Notes under the pieces: model-generated | The model's database searches: none | What the model was told of the DNA's origin: nothing | The model's input: the letters and a program-made list of their open reading frames with translations, nothing else | Assembly (NCBI GenBank): GCA_963930655.1 | Contig: OZ005609.1 | Span: 18,859,001-18,923,000, forward strand | Source of the DNA: Myrica gale | Taxonomy: Eukaryota; Streptophyta; Magnoliopsida; Fagales; Myricaceae | Length of the DNA stretch: 64,000 nt | Direction: 5' to 3' | Part shown: positions 9,727-21,052 of the stretch, in pieces | Layout of the letters: each line of letters begins with the position of its first letter | Position numbering within the stretch: the first letter of the stretch is position 1 | Translations under genes and position numbers: made by a program

Positions 9727-11261
9727 CAGAGGCGGATGCAGGGGTGGCGAACTAGGGCGGGCGCCACCCATTGCTCTGCCCAAAAGAAAATTTTACATGT
9801 ATTTTTTCTTTTTTTTTTCCATAAGTTGACCTGAGCCCCCGACACCCATTAAACCCAGGCCAACGATGGTAGGTTCCTCCAAAAGCAAAATCTTCAACCT
9901 ATCCTTCACACCTGCCATGTACAGAACTTCATCCTCTTCTCTTTCCCCCTGAACAAAGAGTCTCTGGTCTTTAGGCTCCAAACCAGTTTCCTGTGCAAGA
10001 GCATTCTTTATATCCCCAAAAGAAAATTGCGCTGGGACATGGACCTCATGGCGGGCGAGGCTGTGGGAGACAGTGATCTTGATCATGGGACCGAGAGAAG
10101 TAGCATCGCCCTCGTCATCGACGACGTCTTCGTTGTCTCGCTTGTGGACCAGCATGCCACGGGGGTCCGGGCTTCAGCTCCCAGTCGATCTCCTCGTTCT
10201 GCTCGTCCTGCTCCAACACTGCGGCGTGCTGATTCGGGTCCTTGACTCCTTGCTCATCAAGCTGGACCGCAACGGAAGCGGATCGAAGAGTTGCAGAAGG
10301 AGAAAATGAGAGGCGGTTTCTCTCTACTTGTACTGGACTGTGTATGACTAGTGAACGAAAAGGGGTTTCTAAGAGATGGAGTTTCACTCGCCTGCCACCA
10401 AAAAAAGTGGCCCCCACTGTAGGCTTATTTTTTTTTATAGATACATGCAGGCTTATTAATTTCTTATGTGAATGCTTTTAACTTTTCCCTGGTGATCATA
10501 CACCCCACTTTAACCCATAAATTGAAATTAGACGAAAAATAAAAGGTCTTTGTCCGACTCTTTGTTTAAGACCGATATCTACCCAACCAAACAACCTATT
10601 AGTATTCAAGCCGCCATTAAGAATTTTTTTTTACGTCAGACAACAATCAACCAAGGAAATAAGATAACCTTTTCTATATATTATTATGATTCCTTCAATT
10701 TTCTTAAAATTACTGTAATCAATCAACATACGACCAAGATGTTAACACTCTAGAAACAGACTGTTCTAATATAAATGACATTAAAAGTAAAATTTGCTAT
10801 GGGAGTGGCAGCTAGAGGTGCCTTTTTAATATGTACTCTAGATAGTCTTGAATATCAGTTGTGACGCTTTTAATTTCAAACACTTAAAACTCGTTATTCC
10901 TATGCACTCTAATAGTTAGAGGGTTACATTTCGTGCTATTGTGTTACCAATTTTCTTAAATTTATTCTATTTTTTTACCCAATTTATGAAAATAACATAA
11001 ATGACCATTGAATTTTCAGCGACTTCGAGGCAAATTCTTGTTTGTTAATTTCAGACTATTTTATTGCAATGTCAATTTCAAATCCAATTGCTACTTCTCA
11101 GTCTTAGTAAATATACATTACTTGTAATTTAATATTTTTAATGTTTTTAGTCCTTAATTTTTGATATTTTAATTCTAATATATTTTTTTGCTAGATTTGT
11201 TTTTTGTCATTTTGCCTTAAGAGTTCGCTCCCCTTCAAATTGAATCCTGGATCCGCCACTG
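9727..11261. mobile_element. Pack-hAT element 2, carries BAG-like exon
   Basis: Ends CAGAGGCGGATGCAGG and CCTGGATCCGCCACTG match element 1, as do the T-rich subterminal regions (for example CTTTTAATCCTTAATTTTC versus TTTTAGTCCTTAATTTTTG). The flanking 8-mers TTGACCAC (9719-9726) and TTTGCTAC (11262-11269) agree at 5 of 8 positions, consistent with a decayed target duplication and a greater age than element 1. It sits only 66 bp from element 1. The left part carries a BAG-gene fragment in antisense orientation; 10420-11080 is non-coding. Confidence 0.85.
9866..10250 (-). pseudogene. Captured 5' fragment of BAG-family cochaperone gene (ubiquitin-like domain)
   Basis: On minus, 10250-10160 reads DQNEEIDWELKPG-like sequence (seen as EEIDWELKPG). 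After a frameshift near 10155, MLVHKRDNEDVVDDEGD leads into GPMIKITVSHSLARHEVHVP, then ETGLEPKDQRLFVQGEREED and YMAGVKDRLKILLLEEP. This is the N-terminus plus ubiquitin-like domain of plant BAG1-4 type Hsp70 cochaperones; the BAG domain itself is absent. Similarity stops after EEP, where hAT subterminal sequence (CCCAGGCCAAC, also in element 1) begins. The ubiquitin fold is almost open, but the frameshift and missing C-terminus make it a fragment. It could still give an antisense transcript to the parent gene, which is speculation. Confidence 0.85.
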
Positions 11262-12133
11262 TTTGCTACGATTGTAATGTTTTGACGTCGATGCTTTGAA
11301 GACTACTTTTCCTCGTAACTTCCGACGAAAATCGTTGATCTTTGACAGTTAGGTTGACATCTTGAAATCCTTGTCATATTGCAAGAAATCGCTTATTATT
11401 ACTCATTGTCGTACATTAAACAATTCAAAACCCAATGGCAATACGACCGTCTTGCGCAACGCTTTTTTCAGGGAGCATTGAAGAGATCAGCTAGATCTTA
11501 CTGATCTGTATCCTCGAATAGATCTTGAACATAATTAGAACATCGACCTATACCAGAAGAATTGCATTCCTTGGCCAGTACGACCCACAAGGACTGGATC
11601 CCATTGCTTTCAGACAATGGTCAGATAAGACCACTCCAGCCAGTTGGGAGTGGACTCTTGTGGCTTTCTATTCTTGTTTTTCGTTGGTCTATTTCAGATT
11701 GTGGGCTCAGCTTGTTCTCTACGGTTCGTTGTTGCTCTTTGATTTGTGCTCTTTTGCATCTGATTTAACTTTTGATAGCCCACATGGTTTCAAATTATAA
11801 AAACAAGGGTATCTGATCAATCGAACTCCTCGGCTCTAAAATCAACAATACTCTCGTGTAGAGTTGTAGTAACAATCTCTTATTCTCAGATGGGTAACTA
11901 TAACTCAATTCAGACATTCTACAATGAGTGAACCTCTCTTTTTTTCCTAAAAAAAATCTTATCCTACTTGTGCATTGGCTGAACTCACTATTTTTTACGA
12001 TATCTATACACTAACGTACTTGACTAATTACCCATAAACAATAAGTCTTTTTCCAGTCAATTTGAGAATTATACTGTTATTATCCTTCTTTTTCTTAATA
12101 TATTGGAACGTCATGTGGACAATAATCAAGTTA
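11262..12133 (+). pseudogene. Possible gypsy polyprotein C-terminus (chromodomain-like) and LTR debris
   Basis: The open stretch 11525-11800 includes FRQWSDKTTPASWEW, which resembles the QWxxxxxxxATWE core at the end of chromodomain-bearing gypsy polyproteins, followed by a short tail (QLVLYGS) of the kind seen before the polyprotein stop. The following 11820-12130 looks like LTR-type non-coding DNA. No LTR ends or second copy were found. 11262-11520 shows nothing recognisable. Low-confidence call. Confidence 0.35.
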
Positions 12134-12136
12134 CAC

Positions 12137-12600
12137 CGCTACAAGAAACTTGGGTTTGGGTGTCAAAAATATTTGTCACCAAATGCGAAAATTTCTTCAC
12201 TATAAGTGTGTCACGCAAGGTTTTGGGTGACAGTTTGCAAGATTTATCATGAAATAATGTTCGGACGGTTTCCAAATAGTGTGACGTTTGGACAATCTGT
12301 TTGAACACATTTTTTGGTGCGTGTCAAAAATATATTTCATCACCGAAACGCGTGCGCAAGGTCCAAACAAATACGTTCCAACGTATTTAATATTTATGAA
12401 AAAAAATAAGTGTCACAGAATGTAACATTCTATCATGTTGGAAAAATGTTCGGACGTGGTTACTTTCACTGAATATAATGTGTGAACTGATAGTAAATGA
12501 GGGGACGATAATTAAAAAATTGGCGTCTGGACGACAATTAACATTGGGAGGGATTTTGGAACAAACTGTGCGCACATCTGTTTATAACGTACGACGTTTA
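12137..12600. repeat. CACTA-A left terminus and subterminal repeats
   Basis: Terminal CGCTACAAGAAAC, then GTGTCAAAAATA / TTTGTCACC units and several copies of GTTCGGACG, GTTTGGAC and TCGGACGTGG. The same vocabulary recurs at 22000-22700, 24240-24375, 26033-27720 and 56150-57785, which ties these regions to one CACTA family. Confidence 0.7.
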
Positions 12601-12976
12601 TATATTTATTAAAATTATCCATTTAACGCACCATTTATTTAAATTATGCATTTAAATCTGAATTACACGTGAATGTGAAGAAATTATATATTAATTATAC
12701 TATAGAATTAATAATTGTCTCTACAAATATTTAATGCTCATAATCTGAGATAAAATAAATAATATAAATCTTTAGTAATAAAACACATAACGAAAGTAAA
12801 ATCTGAAACTCTATCCAAATCTTCGTTTGTACTCGATCATCTGCTCAGGATGTCCTATATCTACAAAAGCACGAAAAATATATTAATTCTATTATCATTG
12901 AAAAAATATATTGAAACAGATATATAAAAATAAAGACAAATAACATAGATTTATAAACTCACTTTAATTATCAGAG

Positions 12977-13640
12977 TCGGACTCTTCAGAATTATCATTA
13001 TCATCGCATGATGACTAGTCATCACTTTCCGATATTGATGTAGTGCGACATTTTGCCTCACTGTCTTCAGCAACATGGACAAGAGGACCAACGTCATTCA
13101 TTCCCAACGAAATCATGTTAAATTTGCTAAAGTCTATAAAAAGCAAAATTGACTTGTTCTCCAGGTATGCTTCAACATTTGATGCTCCTGCTGTCTCTTT
13201 TTCATCCTTCTTTCAAACAGAGGGCATATTATATGTATTTCTCCTTACAATTTTTTGAAATATCTTCCAGTGGCCGCCCAACTTCATATCATCAAGATAA
13301 AATACTTGATCACCCTATGATGCTAGCACGAACGAGTTGTCCTTATACCACTTCCGTGAGGTATTGATGCTAACAAAAGGTCCACTTTCACGATGACCTA
13401 AGTTTTGGGTGCTCAAGTCAAACCAGTCACACTTGAATAAATAAACTAAATTCTCGCGCAGGTGCCATAGTGCATAAATATCCACAAGTTGACCATAAAT
13501 ATCAACGTCTTCCCATTATGGTCTCCTGGTACAACTACCCGCTATTCTGTGTACTGTGAAATTGTTCACGATTAACTGTGTGAAACTGATGACATTAATT
13601 GTGCATCCAGAAAATGTTTGTAAAAGCTAATACGGTCAGA
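12977..13640 (-). pseudogene. CACTA-A TNPD-like transposase, C-terminal part (DUF4216)
   Basis: On minus, 13640-13230 reads DVDIYGQLVDIYALWHL, LVYLFKCDWFDLSTQ, SGPFVSINTSRKWYKDNSFV and DQVFYLDDMKLGGHWKIFQK with one in-frame stop. This is the DUF4216 domain found downstream of TNP2 in plant CACTA transposases (CDWFD, RKWY, DQVFYLDD landmarks). An acidic Asp/Ser/Glu-rich tail follows and ends near 12977 (CDDNDNSEESDSDN then stop), the normal C-terminus. The TNP2 catalytic domain expected upstream is missing between 13640 and 13900, so this is an internally deleted pseudogene. Confidence 0.82.
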
Positions 13641-13899
13641 ATGCCAGTGCGTATAAATCGCCCGACACATCGGCCGGAGATTCATCACACATTGTCTGTA
13701 TAAAAAATTATATAATTCAATTAGATGTTGAAGAGTGGAAATTAATTAAACAATCATTTAACTCTACATTCTACAAATGTAATAAATACTCGTTTTCTAA
13801 ACCATGATGGGAATTCAAACTCGTGCCTTTGATCAACAAATATTCGTATAATAATGATAAGTGTAAAATATTGATTAAGAAAGTATGTATGTTGTTGTA

Positions 13900-14480
13900 T
13901 CTAAATCATAAATTCTTCTTCAACTCCTTCGCCTCAGAGTAATACTTTGGTAAAGTCTCGCCATCGAGTAATTATTCTTTTATCAACCCTAACACCTCCT
14001 CAAATGCCTTCACGCTCAAGTTATTCTCCAACTTCACAAGTATTCTTTCTACAGAAGACAACTTTGAAAACTTCACACACACAGGATACAATTCTCGCTC
14101 AGCGTTTTCCCGCAACTTTGCATATGCATAAAATCCGTCCCCAGACCCTGATTTAGGTGGCATTGGGCCAGCACTACCAACTGCTCCAACATCAATGTTC
14201 TCAACATGTCTCGGATGTCATCATTCATACTCTCCTCAGATTCCTAACTACTCAGCTCTGGCTCCCATTCAGACACTGTCAGACCGAAAGAGGTGATTCT
14301 TTAAATTTGTTCTCCGTGCATTTCCCAATCAGTATAACTCTTCTCAAACCCATTTTTGAATAGCAATCTTGAATGGTTTGGAGCAAAACATTCTTACATC
14401 TCCGACAGGGGTACCTTATTTGACCAAAATTATCTACTTCATGAATCTAGCTCTTACCCAGTTTTTGTGTCTTTGGTCAT
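13900..14480 (-). pseudogene. CACTA-A transposase N-terminus (Transpos_assoc-like)
   Basis: Minus-strand fragments in order: YPCRRCKN and LFKNGFEKSYTDWEMHGEQ resemble the transposase-associated N-terminal zinc-binding domain of plant CACTA proteins; then SEWEPE...ESMNDDIRDML; then the frame 13972-14163 with ERELYPVCVKFSKLSSVERI and KAFEEVLGLIKE, the linker that normally precedes TNP2 (LYPGCK..SKLS.., MLLELLKE). Multiple frameshifts and stops. In a healthy element about 700-800 further residues would separate this from the DUF4216 block. Confidence 0.75.
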
Positions 14481-16288
14481 AGATATGCATAAAACAATAA
14501 AAAAATCATGCATAAAGTAATGATATGTCACCTCCAAAACCTTATTTTTTTAAGGTGATAGCTTTTATCTCATTCATGATTAAACTATTTATATTCTACA
14601 TAAATTTCCCAATTATCTCCCCTTAGTCCCAAGATACAAGCATTCAACATTGAGGTTACACACTTGCCATCAAATGGCAATTATGAAAGCATAATCCTGA
14701 ATATGCATCCGAAGGACAAAAGGAGAGTGATGCCAAAATTTCTAACTACATCACGCACAATCACCAAAACATTTATGTACATTATAGATATTCTAATCCC
14801 AAACTGTAATTCCCAAACAGATCTAAGGGCTAATAAATGCAAAATGGGAAAAAAATTAATAAAATTATTCAACATAAAACTGTGCGAACAATATACAAAC
14901 CGTCTGCACAAAAACAGACAAACTATGTTGTTTAAAAACCCACCGTCCGCACACCTTGTACACGTCTGAACGAGCATAGGGTGCCAGAAATAATCATCCT
15001 GACTGTTACAAGAACCGTGTGGACTGCAATTGACGAAGAGCACAATCTTCGCAAAATCACCCAATGGCAGACATTTTTCAATCTAAAAATACAGAGAAAC
15101 ACCCAACATATTCGCATCAAAACAACCCCAAATCGCACCTAAACATGCTTATAAGCTACTAAATTCATTTTCAACAACAATCAAGCATGTAGTATTTTCA
15201 ACCCAAACCCACAAAATTCTTGTGCCTCAAAGCTTCGAATCCTTCAATTCCCTCTACAGCAAGCTTCTCCACTCCACTTAGTTTCTACAATCTTTCGTTG
15301 AAATCTATATAAATGGAGGAATTTAACTTGTTAGATGGATTTACAAGAATAAACACAAATCAAAATTAGAGAAAAAATCAATAAAACCAACTGTGATGTC
15401 GTCCAATGACCAAAAACACTTTAATCTATGCTTCAATCTCTTTAGGAGGATTGGGAGTTCTCTATGTTCGCGAAATGAGCTACGGAGTTTGGGTTTTGAG
15501 GATTTGCTTCTATGAAAGAATCGTCCAGAATACTGCTATCGAATGTCTGAACACTATCCGAGTGAAACTTTACAGCCAACTGTGTCCCAACGGTTATATC
15601 CATTGCACACGACATCATTTTAAATACCAACGATACCGTCTTGATCCCAAGAAAACCTTTTCGTTTTCCGTTTACACCGTTGGAACATTTATGGCAAATT
15701 ACACAGATCTTTCTTTTACCTAAACTACATCATTTTAACTTCTTCGCTTACCATGCCCATGCTTTGGCATACTATCTAGACGGTTTACATCTATTGAACA
15801 ACACCGCTTTAATGGTTAAAAAGATACCGTTTTAATGGTCAAAACGACATCGTTTCATGGTTTGCATCTATATTCGTTGAAAACGACATCATTTTAAATA
15901 CCAACGATATTCGTTGTATGAAGCAAATACATTTATATAATACGACATTTCAATTTAAATTTATAACATATAATAATTATATAGGGGGCATAATTAGATT
16001 TAATATGGTACTATTTAAATATTGTTACAATACGTATATTGTTAATATATTACAAATAAATTAATGTTAATCAGCATAAAACATATCGTGAAACAAGAAA
16101 CATGGCGCGGGCTCATTGGGTGCTAATCCGAGAGCCTCATGCGTCTTCTCTAGGAGCTCCTCCATAGTGCCTATCCATTTTGTAAGCATCCAAAGCTGTG
16201 CCAATCGGGCATCTTCTTCTGCTCGAGAGTGGTGAGACGAGAACTGATATCAATGCACAACAATAGTGTTGGATCAAGTGTCGTCTGA
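14481..16288. other. Decayed interior of CACTA-A, no gene recognised
   Basis: Short random frames only. A 26-bp sequence GACATCATTTTAAATACC... is repeated at about 15612 and 15886. On minus, 16288-16080 reads a coiled-coil-like stretch (SRLTTLEQKK) that could be the end of an element protein. Not assignable. Confidence 0.4.
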
Positions 16289-17464
16289 ACAACTTAGCAC
16301 AAGTATAATGATATAACAAGTATGTAAGTGCTAAATTTAAAGAGTAGGGATAGAGAAAGCAAACACGTGATTTTTTTGGTGGTTCGGCAAACCCGCCTAC
16401 ATCCACCCCTCAAGCTCCTTCACCGAGCCTTGAGGTTTTCCACTATCTTCCAATAGCTTTTACACACTAGCTTCCGGGTACTAGTGAACGGTACAAGTGT
16501 TTTCCCGGGATCAACACTCAAACCTTCCCAAGTGGTATTTCGGGCTCACCACTCACAACCTAACCAAGCTTGAGATATACCCTCTCTAAGCTTCTTCTTT
16601 AGTGAACAACCTCACTAAAGGAAACACCTCTATTGGATAGGTAGATGGAAGAACAACCACTCTCTTGATAGAGTAGATATGAAAATGGAAGGCTCTATCT
16701 CTTGATTCACACAAAGACAAGGATATGAAAGTGTGTTTTGTGTGAATGCTATGAGAAATATAGAATAAGAAGGTTTAGAATATTTCTCAAGTAGTAGAAA
16801 TGATATGTGGTCATTGGGTTATCATTTTAGACGAAATGAAGGTGTATTTATAGGCCACATATGAAAGCTAGCCGTTTATAGCCGTTGGGAGTATTTACTA
16901 AAACGAGCCGGTCGACCGCTTCAAGTTACCGTTACCCAACGGTCATATTATCAGGAGCTTCAATGACTCTTTTGTCAAAACCAACCGGTCGACCGCTACA
17001 TGAGGCGGTCGAAGTACCGGTCGGCAGCTTGAACAGCCGTTTAACCTCCTTAACTTAAGCATTATCCGGTTTTTTTAAAAACAAGGTTTCTTACTACTTT
17101 TAAACACCCAATTTGCAAGACATACTTCCCATAAGTATATGAAGGTTTAGAGGTTTGATTAGGATGTTTTCAAACCAATAAAAATATTTTAATCTTTCAA
17201 AAAAAACTTAAAACGATTTATGCATGTTTTGAAAGATATGCAAGTGCGTGATTCAAATCCTTGTCAAATGTGAAATAAAGAGTTACAAGGATTATACCCT
17301 AAGGTCTTGAATCTTCACTTTAAGCTCCTTGCATCTTCTTGTTCTTCTTTCTTCATGGTTCGATTCTTTTCGTCAAGTTGTCTTTGTCTTTGAAGATGTC
17401 CATTTTGTAAACTTTATCCATTTATTGAAATCATCAAAATCTCGACTGTGCACAAAAGCCAACC
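16289..17464 (-). repeat. Sirevirus-like 3' LTR (truncated)
   Basis: Near-identical to 19888-21052 with scattered differences and a few indels. Includes the shared block TTAGCACAAGTATAATGATA, the TCTATC-rich leader area and palindromes CCGGTCGACCGC at about 16912 and 16985. Frames within it (such as one starting MDVGGF, also present in the other LTR) are not genes. Confidence 0.88.
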
Positions 17465-18236
17465 ATCTCCCCATTTTTGATGATGACAATAAAGTGATAG
17501 TTTTGGATGATTCCCCCTATCTTTTGCAATTTGACAAATATTTAAAACTTAGAGACAAAGCATTAGTTGTAGCCATTTGGATTCATATAAGAATAATACA
17601 ATCAAAACATAATCCAATTAAAAGGAGAATATATAGTCATAAAAACTATTACCACATTTCTCCCCCTTTGTCACATAAAAAAGACAAAGGACACATTTCT
17701 CCCAAATATGCATTCTAAAAGCAAAGAGAATACAAACATATATACATTTAAGAGTTCTCCCCCTTTGTTAATCAAAAAGAGAATGCATGGATATAATTCA
17801 AAAGATCATTTTTCATCCAAAAGAACAAGTTTGGGTTTTAAATGACAATCTCTTTGAAAGTGTATAGAGGATGTCTAACAGGGACACAAGAGTCCATCGC
17901 TATTACGATAGTAGCCCACCGAGTGGGTTTGTACCAACCTCTTAGCTACCAATGACAATTTAAAAGTCATTCTCAACCAAAGAAAGTTTAAGCACACAAA
18001 AAACTTATTAAAGTTCATGATTTTGTAAAAATGTTAGCTCATAGATGTTCCATTTTGATAAACGCAAAAAATTTCAAACAGTAATACATTTCCATATTTA
18101 ACACGTAAGAAATCATCACAAAAGATAATTAACTAACAATTTAAAGCATATTCTCAATCAAGGATTTAGAAGTTACCAAAGGTTTTCCCCTTCATATTTT
18201 CTCTTTGTTCCATCCTTGTTTAATCCTATAAAAGAA
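17465..18236 (-). other. Region between gag and 3' LTR with repeated polypurine tracts
   Basis: Plus-strand TCTCCCC / TTCCCCCT / TTCTCCCCCTTTGT at about 17465, 17508, 17660 and 17755 are, read on minus, polypurine tracts such as ACAAAGGGGGAGAA. The one abutting the LTR (GGGGAGAT at 17465-17472) is the priming candidate. No protein is encoded. Confidence 0.7.
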
Positions 18237-19742
18237 TCAAGGAAATGGTTTTGGTACCCAAGCTTTCTTGGGTCCTTCGGTGTTAGCCTTGGTTCCCTTT
18301 GGAACCCATGCTTTCTTGAGAGTCTTGCTCCCAAGCTTCTTTAATGCACAATAAAAAATTAGATGCCCATCTTTGTTGCAAAAATGACATGTTTGAGTAG
18401 GTGCATTAAAAGACTTAGCCTTCACAAAATAATTCTTAAAATATTTTTGGTGAATTGAAGGCTTGTAGCCTAAGCCACTTTTGTCAAAGATACATCTTTG
18501 ACTACTAAGCATGTTTTCCAATGTTTTGCTTCCTTTAGTAAACTTCTCAATGATTTTGCTTTGAGAATCAATTTTGTTGTTCAAAGCAACCTTTTCATTT
18601 TCAAATTCCAAAGTTTTTTGTTGGAGCAAGTCATTTTCTAGCTTTAGAATATCTTTCTCATTTTTCAATAAATCAATTTCTTTTGAGATTAAAATGAGTT
18701 TCTTTTTCAATGATGTATATTTTGAACCTAGTAGTTCAAATTGACCAAGAAGTTCATTAAAAGCATTTTGAAGCTCACTAGAATAAGTTTCATGCTCATC
18801 ATCGGAAGAGTGTACCTCATCATCATCCTCATCAGTATCTTCAAAAGCCATGAAGCACATGTTGGCTATTTCTCCATCTTCTTCTTCGGAGGAGGAGGAG
18901 GAACTTTCATTGTTAGCCTTCCAAGATGTCTTCTTGTATTTGAGGTTTCTCTTTCCTTTCTTGCTTTTGAGGAAGTTCTTGAACTTTCTTGTCATCAAGA
19001 CTATGTTTTCCTCTTTGTCATCCTCATCTTTCATTGTTGAAGATTTGAAAGCGATCTTCATCTTCTTTTTGCTCTCATCTTTATTCTTAAGCATTTGGAT
19101 CTCATGGGTCATGAGTGATCCAATTAGATCATCCAGAGGAAGCTTGGTGAGATCCTTGGCTTCTTGTATGACAGTCACTTTGGCCTCCCATGCCTTTGGT
19201 AGTGACCTAAGGATTTTTCTCACCAAATCGGAGTCAGTATATGATTTACCAAGAGCATTCAAAACATTTATTGTTGTGGTAAATCTAGTATACATGTTAG
19301 AAATAGATTTCTCGGGTGACATTTTAAATAACTCATAGTTGTGAACAAGCATGTTGATTTTTGACTCTTTGCCTTGACTTGTTCCTTCATGAGTAATTTC
19401 TAATGTATGTCATATATCTCTAGCATTTGAGCATGATGAAATTCTATTAAACTCTCCTCTATCCAATGCACAATATAATATGTTCATGGCTCTTGCATCT
19501 AGAGAGATTTCCATTTTATCATTTGCATCATATTCGTTTTCGATTTTAAAGGTTTGAACTTCTCCAACTTTCTTTGTGGAAATATGAGGACCATTTAGGA
19601 TGCATATCCACAAATTATAATCAATAGATTGTAAAAAAATACTCATCCTAACTTTCCAATATGCATAATCACTTTCATTAAAAAATGGTGGTCTAAGTGT
19701 GGAAAGTCCTTCAACTTGAGTGTTGAAACTTGTAGTTGTCAT
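18237..19742 (-). pseudogene. Sirevirus-like gag polyprotein (broken once)
   Basis: Two collinear frames, 19742-19410 (110 aa) and 19352-18237 (371 aa), together form a gag protein of near-normal length. The N-terminal part has LRPPFFNESDYAYWKVRMSI, the usual start of copia gag, and FNRISSCSNARDI. After a break around 19400, the second frame has the UBN2-type helical gag domain (ELFKMSPEKSISNMYTRFTT, LRSLPKAWEAKVTVIQEAKD), a Ser/Glu-rich acidic stretch, a long coiled coil (LLKNEKDILKLENDLLQQKT), and a zinc knuckle CHFCNKDGHLIFYC of C-x2-C-x4-H-x4-C form. It would package element RNA into particles. The missing ATG link at 19353-19409 suggests one frameshift or stop. Confidence 0.9.
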
Positions 19743-19782
19743 TCTAACTCAAGATGTTTAAATCTTGTATAAAGAGCACCAA

Positions 19783-19794
19783 GCTCCGATACCA
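19783..19794 (-). promoter_or_regulatory. Primer binding site, initiator tRNA-Met type
   Basis: Minus-strand TGGTATCGGAGC, one mismatch from the standard TGGTATCAGAGC, two bases inside the 5' LTR end. Confidence 0.88.
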
Positions 19795-19796
19795 AT

Positions 19797-21052
19797 TGTG
19801 AGTTCTAGTTTCAGGATTAAGGTAACCCAAGTGGGGGGTGAATTGGTTTTCTAAACTTTTCGATATTAACCCCCCAAAACCGTGTTTGCAAAGTAAATAC
19901 TAATTTAGCACAAGTATAATGATATAACAAGTATGTAAGTGCTAAATGTACAGAGTAGGGATAGAGAAAGCAAACACGTGATTTTTTAGGTGGTTCGGCA
20001 AACCCACCTACATCCACCCCTCAAGCTCATTAACCGAGCCTTGAGGTTTTCCACTATCTTCTAATAACTTTTACACACTAGCTTCCGGGTGCTAGTGAAC
20101 CGTACAAGTGTTTTTCCGGGATCAACACTCAAACCCTCCCAAGTGGTATTTCGGGCTCACCACTCACAACCTAACCAAGCTTGAGATATACCCTCTCTAA
20201 GCTTCTTCTTTAGTGAACAACTTCACTAAAGAAAACACCTATTTTGGATAGGTAGATGGAAGAACAAAAACTCTCTTGATAGAGTAGATATGAAAATGGA
20301 AGGCTCTATCTCTTGATTCACACAAAGACAATGATATGAAAGTGTGTTTTGTGTGAATGATATGAGAAATATAGAATAAGAAGGTTTAGAATATTTCTCA
20401 AGTAGTAGAAATTATATGTGGTCGTTGGGTTATCCTTTTAGAAGAAATGAAGGTGTATTTATAGGCCACATATGAAAGCTAGCCGTTTATAGCCGTTGGG
20501 AGTTTTTGCTAAAACGAGCCGGTCGACCGCTTCAAGTTACCGTTACCCAACGGTCATATTGTCAGAAGCTTCAACGGCTCTTTTGTCAAAACCAACCGGT
20601 CGACCGCTACATGAGGCGGTCGAAGTACTGGTCGACCTCCTAAACTTAAGCATGATCCGGTTCTTTTAAAAACAAGGGTTTTGACCACTTTTAAACACCC
20701 AATTTGGAAGACATACTTCCATAAGTATATGAAGGTTTAGAGGTTTGATTGGGATGTTTTGAAACCTATAAAATATTTTAATCTTTCAAACAAAACTTAA
20801 AACGGTTTATGCATTTTTTGAAAGATATGCAAGTGCGTGATTCAAATCCTTGTCAAATGTGAAATAAAGAGTTACAAGGATTATACCCTAAGGTCTTGAA
20901 TGTTCACTTTATGCTCTTGCATCTTCTTGTTCTTCTTTCTTCATGGTTCGACTCTTTTTGTCAAGTTGTCTTTGTCTTTGAAGATGTCCATTTTGTAAAC
21001 TCAATCCATTTATTGAAATCATCAAAATCTCGATTGTTCACAAAAGCCAACA
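19797..21052 (-). repeat. Sirevirus-like 5' LTR
   Basis: 1256 bp. On minus it starts TGTTGGCTTTTGTGAACAA at 21052 and ends CTAGAACTCACA at 19797. Carries GGTCGACC palindromes at about 20519, 20597 and 20632. Complete compared with the 3' copy, which is shorter at its far end. Confidence 0.88.

Larger units (their letters stand above)
16289..21052 (-). mobile_element. Sirevirus-like copia, gag-only internal deletion derivative
   Basis: 5' LTR at 21052-19797, tRNA-Met-type primer binding site at 19794-19783, gag at 19742-18237, then a T/C-rich multi-PPT region and the 3' LTR at 17464-16289. The interior is only about 2.3 kb, so protease, integrase, RT and RNase H are all gone and the element is non-autonomous. 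LTRs of about 1.25 kb, a long gag with one CCHC knuckle, several polypurine tracts and palindromic GGTCGACC units in the LTR all fit the Sirevirus group. The 3' LTR lacks about 90 bp at its far end, and no matching target duplication to GGTTG (21053-21057) survives. Confidence 0.87.

Noticed and set aside
14664-15138. Overlapping frames of 101 and 127 aa on both strands as genes.
   Set aside because: No family resemblance, no splice context, inside decayed CACTA sequence with AT-rich composition.
16137-16406. 89-aa minus-strand frame (MDVGGFAEPPKK...), also seen at 19817-20017.
   Set aside because: Present in both LTRs of the Sirevirus-like element; repeat sequence, not a gene family.
18741-19338. 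Plus-strand frames across the gag region (99 and 162 aa).
   Set aside because: Shadows of the minus-strand gag; low-complexity FF/SS composition from the acidic gag stretch.
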